5,571 nt of DNA from JACJYE01 sp964432875 (GTDB lineage Bacteria > Bacteroidota > Bacteroidia > Chitinophagales > Saprospiraceae): positions 1-5,571 of the forward strand of contig CAYSPJ010000233.1 in assembly GCA_964432875.1 (NCBI GenBank), read 5' to 3'. The position numbers and the translations under genes are program-made. Shown in pieces: positions 1 through 5,571 of this stretch. Positions within the stretch are counted from its first letter, which is position 1, and each line of letters starts with the position of its first letter. The notes under the pieces are model-generated. The model saw only the letters and a list, made by a program, of their open reading frames with translations, ran no database searches and had not been told where the DNA came from.

Positions 1-2520
1 CTCGCCTTTATGGCCCCCCTGCAAGCGCAGATTGAAGTGCCGTTGCGCAGCAACCCCGTATTGCAGCGCTACTATGCTGAAAGTGAAGCCCTGCGGCCCA
101 AGGGCTGGCAAGAAGCGGAAGCGGATAGCCGCAACCAGCGCGAATGCCGGTTGGAAAAACCGGGCATCACTTATCTGGAAGCTGGCAAAACAGCCTATCT
201 GCGCATCATTATTGACACGGCGGGCATGGGCCCGGGCGTTGGGCCAATCGAATGTGTAAACTGCACGGGCAACCCCATTGGCAGTGCCATGGTTGTCGGC
301 GATTCGCTTGTAGTTACTGCTGCTGCCGACATCCTCGGCCAGCAATATACTTTCACGGTAGAGCGCTGCTCGCCCAGCGGCTGCAAGCAGCGTTCCTTTG
401 ATGTAGTAGGGCGCCGCCCGGGCCAACACCACTTCCCGCCCACCATACAGATGCAAGCGGAGCAGCGCGTGCAGGCTACCGCCCAGGCTGGCTTACTGCC
501 CGGGCCACTGGCCTGCAATAAGTTTATCCATCGCCCTGGCACCTACGAGGGCCGCGACCAGCGCATTTATTTTACGGATTATACCGATGTGGACAGCAGC
601 ATTTTCTACGAATCTAGCCGCTATGCCGGGGCCGATTCCGTCTTGGTGGTGCTGTGTGACAGTTTTGCCATCTGTGATACCTTCCACTTTGCCTTCCGCA
701 TCCAGCAGGATACCATCAGGATCGGCTTGGGCGGCAGGCAGGCTTTCCTCGACGATTTCTCCTACCCCGGCCCGGAAACCGACCCGGCTTTGTGGCTGGA
801 TTCCGATACTTATGTCAACGCGACCTATGGCTTAAACCCGCCCTCCGTCGGTGTAGCTACTTTTGATGGCATCGGCCGTTTTGGGCGCCCCTACGGCGGC
901 AGTTTCGGCCCGGCTGACCGCCTGACCTCGACTTATTTGAACCTGCTTGGCAACAACGACCCGCTCCACCTCTCTTTCTGGCTGCAACAGCGCGGCCTGG
1001 GCGAGTACCCCGAACCGCAAGACATCATCAAGCTGGAATTTAAAAGGGCAAACGGAAACTGGGAGGAGGTCTACCGCTTCCCGGGCCTGGTCATTGGGCC
1101 TGGCGGGCAAGCTCAAGTCGTCTTCGAATTCTATACGTTCTCCATCCCTACCGAATACAAGCATCAGGCATTCCAGTTCCGTTTCACCAGCTTCAACGAC
1201 CGGCAGGGCATCGATGATATCTGGAACCTCGACTACGTCCACCTCAGCCGCTTTGCTGCCGATACGACGATCAATGACGTGGCTTTCACTATGCTGCCGC
1301 GCACCATCCTGGAGCGCTATTCCAGCATGCCTTGGCGGCATTTTGAAGAGCAGGAAGCCAGTGAATTGGCCAACTTTATCACCGTGGGCTTGCGCAACCT
1401 CTCGCCCCAGCCCCAGAATGCCGACCCTTCTCGGGTGCGCATCACCGAGCGTTCCACCAACTTGTCGGTACTGGATGCCACCCTCTTCAACGGCCTGGAG
1501 CGGAACATCCCCGAGGGCATCCCCCTAAATCGCGTTTACACCCTGGAGGGAGACCCCAACTTCCCCTATAGCAGCTACCTCTCCGCTATGTCGGGCAGCA
1601 GCTTTGACGGCCTGGAGCGCCTGGAGTTTACTACCGAATATACCCTGGTGAACGGCAGCCAAACTGGTGGCCTGGGCTTTGAGCCGATTTTGCGCAACGA
1701 CCGCGTGGAGCGCACAACGGTTTTTGATAACTACTTCGCTTATGACGATGGCTCCGCTGAAACTGGCGTAGTGGTGCAGAAAGATGACCAGATCGCCATT
1801 AAATTCACGACCAGCGTGCCGGATACTTTGCGTGCCGTCCAGTTCCACTTCCCCCACATGGTCAGCAATGTATCCAATCAGGAATTCCACCTCAAGGTCT
1901 GGATTGGACAACTGGATGGCCAGCCTGAATTCAGGATGAACCTGCTGCGCCCTTTCTATACGGAAACCTCTTTCGACAGCCTACAAGGCTTCACCACCTA
2001 CCCGCTGGTCGACCCGCAGGGCAACTTCCAGCCACTGGCTTTGCCGGCTGGCGATTTCTACGTCGGTTGGGAGCAAGCTTCGCCTTGCAACTTTACGGAC
2101 TGCATCCCGGTGGGCTATGATAAAAATACCCCGGAGGGCTTGGGCTACCTGTACTTCAATAAAAACAGTACCGTTTGGGTGCCCTTCCCCCCCAACTTCC
2201 CCGGCGGCGCAATGATGGTGCGCCCGGTGGTGGGCAGCGAAACGCCGGGCTTCACCGCTACGGGCGAAGCCTCCCAACCCGCTGCTGCCCTGCGCCTCTT
2301 CCCTAACCCTGCGCGGGAAATGGTTTTCCTGCAGTTGGAGATGGGCTATTACGACGACTTCCAGCTCTACCTCTTCAACAGCATGGGCCAACTGGTGCGC
2401 CAGGGCCCACTACTGCCGCAGCTTGACGTGGCAGCCCTCGCCCCAGGCGTCTATGTGCTCAAAGCGCTGAGCCGCCGCAATGGGGAAGTGCTGCAGGCAC
2501 GGCTGGTGGTGGCGCGGTAG
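1..2520 (+). CDS. Secreted multidomain protein with T9SS type A sorting domain (5' partial)
   Basis: Probably a large secreted or surface-anchored protein exported by Sec and then by the type IX secretion system; its ligand or enzymatic role is unknown. The first ATG is at position 10, but the frame is open to the window edge and reads LAFMAPLQAQ-IEVP, which looks like the end of a signal peptide (cleavage near QA/Q), so the real start lies upstream. Numbering from that ATG: residues about 40-235 look like two Ig-like beta-sandwich segments with paired cysteines (C82/C85, C120/C125, C216/C222). Residues about 245-412 look like a jelly-roll or MAM/laminin-like domain opening with DDFSY (248-252). 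MPWRHF (440-445) opens a middle domain. A further beta-rich module begins at FAYDDGSAE (576-584). Residues about 761-836 form the sorting domain, with LRLFPNPA (761-768), LFNSMGQLVR and LAPGVYVLK, ending shortly before TAG. I see no catalytic motif, so an adhesin-like or structural role is an inference. The sorting domain is secure; the inner domain names are not. Confidence 0.9.
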   Translation, partial: LAFMAPLQAQIEVPLRSNPVLQRYYAESEALRPKGWQEAEADSRNQRECRLEKPGITYLEAGKTAYLRIIIDTAGMGPGVGPIECVNCTGNPIGSAMVVGDSLVVTAAADILGQQYTFTVERCSPSGCKQRSFDVVGRRPGQHHFPPTIQMQAEQRVQATAQAGLLPGPLACNKFIHRPGTYEGRDQRIYFTDYTDVDSSIFYESSRYAGADSVLVVLCDSFAICDTFHFAFRIQQDTIRIGLGGRQAFLDDFSYPGPETDPALWLDSDTYVNATYGLNPPSVGVATFDGIGRFGRPYGGSFGPADRLTSTYLNLLGNNDPLHLSFWLQQRGLGEYPEPQDIIKLEFKRANGNWEEVYRFPGLVIGPGGQAQVVFEFYTFSIPTEYKHQAFQFRFTSFNDRQGIDDIWNLDYVHLSRFAADTTINDVAFTMLPRTILERYSSMPWRHFEEQEASELANFITVGLRNLSPQPQNADPSRVRITERSTNLSVLDATLFNGLERNIPEGIPLNRVYTLEGDPNFPYSSYLSAMSGSSFDGLERLEFTTEYTLVNGSQTGGLGFEPILRNDRVERTTVFDNYFAYDDGSAETGVVVQKDDQIAIKFTTSVPDTLRAVQFHFPHMVSNVSNQEFHLKVWIGQLDGQPEFRMNLLRPFYTETSFDSLQGFTTYPLVDPQGNFQPLALPAGDFYVGWEQASPCNFTDCIPVGYDKNTPEGLGYLYFNKNSTVWVPFPPNFPGGAMMVRPVVGSETPGFTATGEASQPAAALRLFPNPAREMVFLQLEMGYYDDFQLYLFNSMGQLVRQGPLLPQLDVAALAPGVYVLKALSRRNGEVLQARLVVAR

Positions 2521-2605
2521 GGGCGGTTTGTAATGGTGAAAGCAGTGCCAAAAGGCCGGCCCGGGGCTGGCGATGTGGTATCTTGCTAGCACAGAAGCTA
2601 ATCCA

Positions 2606-2705
2606 NNNNNNNNNNNNNNNNNNNNNNNNNNNNNNNNNNNNNNNNNNNNNNNNNNNNNNNNNNNNNNNNNNNNNNNNNNNNNNNNNNNNNNNNNNNNNNN
2701 NNNNN
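2606..2705. other. Assembly gap (100 N)
   Basis: Exactly 100 consecutive N. A round 100-base run is the usual placeholder for a scaffold gap of unknown size, so the true distance between the flanking sequences may differ. The flanks are GC-rich and the right flank is a long hairpin next to dispersed repeats, which plausibly caused the assembly break. Confidence 0.97.
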
Positions 2706-2752
2706 GGCCTGCCCTGTGGAATGCGCCTAGCGCATATTCCACGGGGCCGGTC
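2706..2752. repeat. Long imperfect inverted repeat (hairpin) at gap edge
   Basis: The core pairs GTGGAAT (2716-2722) with ATTCCAC (2736-2742), followed by GCGC (2723-2726) with GCGC (2730-2733). The loop is CTA, and two unpaired bases (AT, 2734-2735) form a bulge. The stem continues outward with five pairs, one of them G-T (2711-2715 with 2743-2747). After one mismatch, four more pairs, one a wobble, reach the first defined base after the gap. No T-run follows, so it is not a typical intrinsic terminator. It may be a dispersed palindromic element or one arm of something larger hidden in the gap. Confidence 0.75.
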
Positions 2753-2798
2753 CTGGCGGAGTCTTGGCAGGAGAAATTGGGTTCCAAAGCACTCAGCC

Positions 2799-2983
2799 AA
2801 TCCGTGAAAATCTGTGCAATCCGTGGCAAAAAACAGCTCGCTGCCGCCAGGCAGCGCACAATCCGTGGCAAAAAGCCCCCGCCAGCACCCCCCTCCGTGA
2901 AAATCCGTGCAATCCGTGGCTAAAAACAACACCCTCGCCAGCCCACCCCTCCGCAAAAACCTGCGCAATCCGTGGCTAAAACC
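2799..2983. repeat. Cluster of four TCCGTG-type interspersed repeats
   Basis: Three full copies and one partial copy of an about 35-nt unit are irregularly spaced. Each full copy carries the submotif TCCGTG (or a variant) three times at offsets of 10 and then 9 nt: 2801/2811/2820, 2894/2904/2913 and 2950/2960/2969. Each ends in GTGGCAAAA or GTGGCTAAAA. The partial copy (about 2854-2879) keeps only the last submotif (CAATCCGTGG at 2859-2868) and the A-rich tail, and is preceded by a small hairpin. The third full copy is the most diverged (CCGCAAAAACC). Spacing is not CRISPR-like: unit ends are 42, 51 and 56 nt apart and the copies are imperfect. From memory, similar repeats occur scattered between genes in many environmental bacterial genomes; I could not check this. 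Confidence 0.85.
2839..2856. repeat. Small hairpin A of composite repeat
   Basis: A perfect 7-bp stem CGCTGCC/GGCAGCG encloses the tetraloop GCCA, immediately followed by CACAATCCGTGG. The same stem recurs at 2988-3005 with a different loop, so this hairpin is a repeated element that replaces the first part of a TCCGTG unit. Confidence 0.7.
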
Positions 2984-2987
2984 CACC

Positions 2988-3005
2988 CGCTGCCGTTAGG
3001 CAGCG
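2988..3005. repeat. Small hairpin B of composite repeat
   Basis: Second copy of the 7-bp stem CGCTGCC/GGCAGCG, here with loop GTTA, followed by CGCAATCTG (3006-3012 region), a decayed version of the CAATCCGTG submotif. The stem is identical to hairpin A while two of the four loop bases differ, a pattern compatible with selection on, or copying of, the folded form. Confidence 0.7.
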
Positions 3006-3087
3006 CGCAATCTGACAGTTGAGGCGACAAAGCACCATTGGTTTTGGCAAAGAACAGGATTTTTCCATCACCATCCACCCAATTCCT

Positions 3088-3095
3088 TACCTTTG
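3088..3095 (+). promoter_or_regulatory. Bacteroidota-type -7 promoter box (TACCTTTG)
   Basis: TACCTTTG matches the Bacteroidota housekeeping -7 consensus TAnnTTTG exactly at its fixed positions. It lies 19 nt before the ATG at 3115, so transcription would start around 3100 and leave a very short leader of roughly 10-15 nt. A clear upstream TTG element at the usual distance is not obvious; only a T-rich stretch (3060-3064) is present. No Shine-Dalgarno sequence precedes the ATG, as is common in this phylum. Confidence 0.6.
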
Positions 3096-3114
3096 CCGAC
3101 AAACCAGACGCGAT

Positions 3115-4209
3115 ATGTTCCAAAACTGGCTCCACCCCTTGCAACTGCCTGAACAAGAGCTGGAATCTTATCAACTAGGGCACCAAATCCAGCAGTACAA
3201 CAAGGCGCTGCCCGCTATGAAACAGACCCAGCTAGCCATCATCGGCATCGGACAAGAGGATGCCGATGCGGTGCGGCGGGAGCTGTACCAGCTCAGCTTC
3301 CCCTTCAAAGGGCTGGAAATTGCCGACTTGGGTAATGTGCGCAAGCAGGATATCTCTTTCATCATCCCCATCATTCGGGAGCTGCTGGATGGGCAGATTT
3401 TCCCGCTCATTATCGGCAATAGCCCACGGCAGGCATTGGCGCAGTACAAGGCCTTCCTGGTGCTGCAAAAACAGATCAGCCTGGCAGTCGTGGATGAGCG
3501 CATCCGCTATAGCCAAAGCAGTGAAGACCGCGAGCGCTACTTCCTGCAAGAAATCCTGGACAGCAAGCAGTCCAGCCTTTTCCACCTCAGCTTCATCGGC
3601 TGCCAGACGCACTATGCCGAACCTGGGAGCTTTGACTACCTCAACGAGCGCCACTTTGATTACCTGCGCCTGGGTAGCGTCCGCGCCAACCTGCCGGAAG
3701 CGGAGCCTCTCATCCGCGATGCCGATCTGCTGAGCTTCAACCTTTCGGCCCTGAAGCAGAGCGAAGCGCCGGGCCAGGAAAATGCCGGCCCTACCGGCTT
3801 TACCGTGGAAGACGCCTGCCAGATCGCCCGCTACGCCGGTATGAGCGACAAGCTCAAGGCCTTCGGCATCTATGGCTACCGGCAGGACTTTGACCTCCAA
3901 GCCCAGGGGGCCCGCGCCGCCGCCCTCATCGCCTGGTACTTTATCGATGGCTTCTACAACCGCAAAGGGGACTTCCCCGCCTCCACTGATGGCCTGGTCG
4001 AATATATCGTCGATTTTAAAAAACAGGATTACCAGCTCACTTTCTGGCGCAGCGAGCGCAGCGGCCGCTGGTGGATGCAGGTGCCGGTAAAAACCCGCGC
4101 CAAATACCAGCGCCACCGCCTGGTGCCCTGTTCCTACAACGACTACCTCCTGGCCTGCCAGGATGAGCTGCCCGACCGGCTGCTCAATGCGCTGCAGCGG
4201 TTTGGGTGA
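3115..4209 (+). CDS. Arginase/formimidoylglutamase-fold protein, probably catalytically degenerate
   Basis: A 364-residue protein of the ureohydrolase (arginase/agmatinase/formimidoylglutamase) fold, in the subfamily often labelled formimidoylglutamase in Bacteroidota. Family members hydrolyse guanidino or formimino compounds with a two-manganese centre; no signal peptide is seen, so it is likely cytoplasmic. Landmarks: IIGIG (about 41-45), LEIADLGN, PLIIGNSPRQ (97-106) where active enzymes have GGDHS, VVDERIRYS (125-133) where they have DAHxD, LLSFNLSAL (205-213) where they have SFDVD, then APG and PTGFTVEDACQIARYAGMSDK. The C-terminal part (WYFIDGFYNRKGDFP, RWWMQVP, HRLVPCSY) is subfamily-specific. 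Only the first Asp (D127) of the usual six metal ligands seems kept, and G254 sits where a Glu is usual, so hydrolase activity is doubtful. ATG 3115 is preferred over an in-frame TTG at 3019 because the promoter box lies between them and the extra 32 residues look non-conserved. Convergent with the downstream amylase gene. Fold assignment is firm; function is open. Confidence 0.85.
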   Translation: MFQNWLHPLQLPEQELESYQLGHQIQQYNKALPAMKQTQLAIIGIGQEDADAVRRELYQLSFPFKGLEIADLGNVRKQDISFIIPIIRELLDGQIFPLIIGNSPRQALAQYKAFLVLQKQISLAVVDERIRYSQSSEDRERYFLQEILDSKQSSLFHLSFIGCQTHYAEPGSFDYLNERHFDYLRLGSVRANLPEAEPLIRDADLLSFNLSALKQSEAPGQENAGPTGFTVEDACQIARYAGMSDKLKAFGIYGYRQDFDLQAQGARAAALIAWYFIDGFYNRKGDFPASTDGLVEYIVDFKKQDYQLTFWRSERSGRWWMQVPVKTRAKYQRHRLVPCSYNDYLLACQDELPDRLLNALQRFG

Positions 4210-4240
4210 AGAGGGGATATGAAGCCCAAAGGGGCGTGCC

Positions 4241-4256
4241 GAAAAATCAATTTTTC
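4241..4256. terminator. Possible bidirectional termination signal between convergent genes
   Basis: GAAAAAT-CA-ATTTTTC is a perfect 7-bp inverted repeat in the convergent space. It overlaps the stop codon of the amylase gene (TCA at 4247-4249) and lies 32 nt after the stop of the + strand gene. A short GC hairpin (GCCC at 4224-4227 with GGGC at 4232-4235) lies just upstream. The stem is almost all A-T and the loop is too tight to fold fully, so it is weak as an intrinsic terminator. Confidence 0.3.
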
Positions 4257-5571
4257 AGGACCCTATATTCGTAAGCGCTCAAGGTCACGGCCGTGCCCAA
4301 TTGGACGGGCGACTGGTCATAAGCATCGAACCAGGCCGTGTGCGCCAGCGCAGCGGGCAGGGTGAAATTACTGCTCGTATTGCGCACGTTTACCAACACC
4401 AGCACTTCTGCCTCGTTGAATTTCCTGACCAAGGCAGCTACATTAGCGCTGCTGTAATCCGTCAAGTCCCCGCGGCGCAAGGCATTGCTGCCCTTCCGGA
4501 AATTCAGGATGCGCTCGTATGCTGCTTTGATAGGGCGGTTCAGGCTCCAATTGATGGTGGCTTGATTGCCTTCAAAGAAAGGCAACTGCTGAGGTACGGC
4601 GACTTCCTGGCCATTGTACAGCAAGGGGATCCCCCCGATATGGCTAGCCAGGATAAAAGCGGCTATGGCTGCATCGTTGCCGCCGAAGATACTCTGAGGG
4701 GTAGCTTCCCAGGCGTGTTGGTCGTGGTTGGTAATCCAACGCAAAACCTGTTTGTCCGCTGCCAGCCCGTTGTACTCGGTGAGGTGCCGGTTGTAGAGCT
4801 GCCTGGCAGACAGGCCGCCAAAGACTTCCTTGAGCCGCCCATAAAAAGGCCAGCCGAAAATGATATCGAAACCGGCATTGAGCAGCGCCTTGTCTTCTGC
4901 TTCGGCAAACATGATGATCTCCCGGTTGGGGATGTTGCGGAGGGTGTCGATAGCCTGCTTCCAAAAATCGGTGGGCACGCCAGCAGCAAAATCGCAGCGA
5001 TAGCCATCAATATTCGCTTCGAGTACCCAATATTTCATGGCCTTGATCATTTCGCGGCGCATCTCTTGATTACTAAAGTTCAGCTCTGCCACATCCTGCC
5101 AGTTGGTACCGGGGGGATGGATGATATTGCCATTACCGTCCTGGGCATACCACGATTTGTTTTTTATCCAATCATGATCCCAGGCGGTGTGATTGGCCAC
5201 CCAGTCCATCATGACGGCCATTTCCAGGCTGTGGGCTTTGTCCACCAGCGCCCGCAAGTCCGCCAGATCCCCATAGTCAGTATGAATGGAGCGATAATCT
5301 TTCACCGCATAAGGAGAACCGACGCTTTTTACGCTCCCGGTTTGATGGATCGGCATGAGCCAAACGACATTGATGCCGAGTTTTTTAAGCGAATCCAAGC
5401 GCGCGGTGATGCCAGCAAGGTTTTTGGAGAGGCTAAACACCTTGGGGTTGACTTCGTACATCTGAATATCGGCGATTTCCGGCACTTTGTCGAACGGGGT
5501 GCCGTACTGTTGTGGCACAGGCCCGGTATCTGGGTCCGGGGCTATGGTCATGGGCCTTTCTTTGCTGCAAG
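4247..5571 (-). CDS. GH13 alpha-amylase-family glycosidase, probable surface lipoprotein (5' partial)
   Basis: A retaining alpha-glycosidase of family GH13, expected to act on alpha-glucans such as starch or maltodextrin; exact specificity is not readable. Numbered from the first in-window ATG (5551), all four GH13 regions are present: DWVANH (116-121), GYRCD (183-187) with nucleophile D187, FAE with acid/base E217, and NHD (275-277) with D277. IYEV-like QMYEVNPKVFS starts the barrel near residue 30, IPLLYNGQE (308-316) is near its end, and about 370-434 form a C-terminal beta-sandwich. The frame stays open upstream of that ATG and reads C-S-K-E-R-P-M to the edge. The Cys codon (5569-5567) fits a lipobox cysteine and S-K-E resembles the Bacteroidota lipoprotein export signal, so the start and signal peptide lie outside the window. 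The protein is compact, with no carbohydrate-binding module or T9SS domain visible. The stop TGA is 37 bp from that of the convergent gene. Confidence 0.92.
   Translation of the reverse strand, partial: CSKERPMTIAPDPDTGPVPQQYGTPFDKVPEIADIQMYEVNPKVFSLSKNLAGITARLDSLKKLGINVVWLMPIHQTGSVKSVGSPYAVKDYRSIHTDYGDLADLRALVDKAHSLEMAVMMDWVANHTAWDHDWIKNKSWYAQDGNGNIIHPPGTNWQDVAELNFSNQEMRREMIKAMKYWVLEANIDGYRCDFAAGVPTDFWKQAIDTLRNIPNREIIMFAEAEDKALLNAGFDIIFGWPFYGRLKEVFGGLSARQLYNRHLTEYNGLAADKQVLRWITNHDQHAWEATPQSIFGGNDAAIAAFILASHIGGIPLLYNGQEVAVPQQLPFFEGNQATINWSLNRPIKAAYERILNFRKGSNALRRGDLTDYSSANVAALVRKFNEAEVLVLVNVRNTSSNFTLPAALAHTAWFDAYDQSPVQLGTAVTLSAYEYRVLKN

Larger units (their letters stand above)
2521..3114. other. 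Intergenic region with gap and repeats
   Basis: About 600 bp without a credible gene. It holds 85 bp of GC-rich sequence after the first gene's stop, a run of 100 N, a strong hairpin, a cluster of short degenerate repeats, then about 75 bp of less repetitive sequence ending in a promoter-like box before the next gene. Several frames are open across the gap and repeats on both strands, but they consist of undefined residues and repeat-derived peptides such as FATDCTDFHG or ENPCNPWLK. I treat them as non-coding. No tRNA, riboswitch or convincing U-tailed terminator was seen after the first gene. Confidence 0.8.

Noticed and set aside
10..12. ATG at position 10 as the true start of the T9SS protein
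   Set aside because: The frame is open to the edge and the residues around it look like the end of a signal peptide, so the start is upstream.
2550..2575. GC-rich hairpin after the T9SS gene as an intrinsic terminator
   Set aside because: Pairing is imperfect and no T-run follows on the + strand.
2410..2986. Open frames on both strands across the N gap
   Set aside because: They include about 33 undefined residues and repeat-derived peptides and overlap the end of the T9SS gene; no support for coding.
2799..3012. CRISPR array
   Set aside because: Copies are imperfect, differ in length and spacing, carry internal submotifs and hairpins, and no cas gene is present.
3019..3114. TTG start extending the ureohydrolase-fold protein by 32 residues
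   Set aside because: The extension contains the promoter-like box and does not resemble the family N-terminus; ATG 3115 (MFQNWL) is a better start.
3232..4116. Long - strand open frame (294 codons) opposite the ureohydrolase-fold gene
   Set aside because: It is a shadow of the high-GC + strand gene; the translation shows no recognisable domain, while the + strand product matches a known fold.

Overview
The window looks like a contig join from a moderately high-GC member of the Bacteroidota, most likely a Saprospiria/Lewinella-like lineage. The phylum rests on three signals: a C-terminal type IX secretion (T9SS) type A sorting domain, a TAnnTTTG-type promoter box without a Shine-Dalgarno sequence, and an arginase-fold protein of a subfamily I know from Bacteroidota. 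The lineage below phylum is an inference from GC content and protein style.

Layout. Positions 1-2520 (+) hold the 3' part of a large secreted T9SS cargo protein; its start lies left of the window. Positions 2521-3114 are intergenic. This stretch contains a 100-N assembly gap (2606-2705), a strong hairpin directly against the right edge of the gap (2706-2752), and a cluster of short interspersed repeats built from TCCGTG submotifs plus two 18-nt hairpins (2799-3012). A Bacteroidota-type promoter box follows at 3088-3095. Positions 3115-4209 (+) encode a 364-residue ureohydrolase-fold protein (arginase/formimidoylglutamase-like) in which most metal-ligand positions appear lost. Positions 4247-5571 (-) hold a GH13 alpha-amylase-family enzyme with an intact catalytic triad; its frame stays open to the right edge and includes a probable lipoprotein cysteine, so it is also 5'-partial.

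How the genes relate. The three genes do not form an operon. The first is separated from the second by about 600 bp of repeat-rich DNA with a gap, and the second and third converge with only 37 bp between their stops. A plausible picture is one surface or secreted T9SS adhesin-like protein, one cytoplasmic degenerate ureohydrolase, and one surface-lipoprotein glycosidase acting on alpha-glucans. I see no RNA gene, transposase, CRISPR array or phage gene. No clearly new multi-gene system is visible. The items most worth a second look are the catalytically degenerate ureohydrolase and the composite intergenic repeat.
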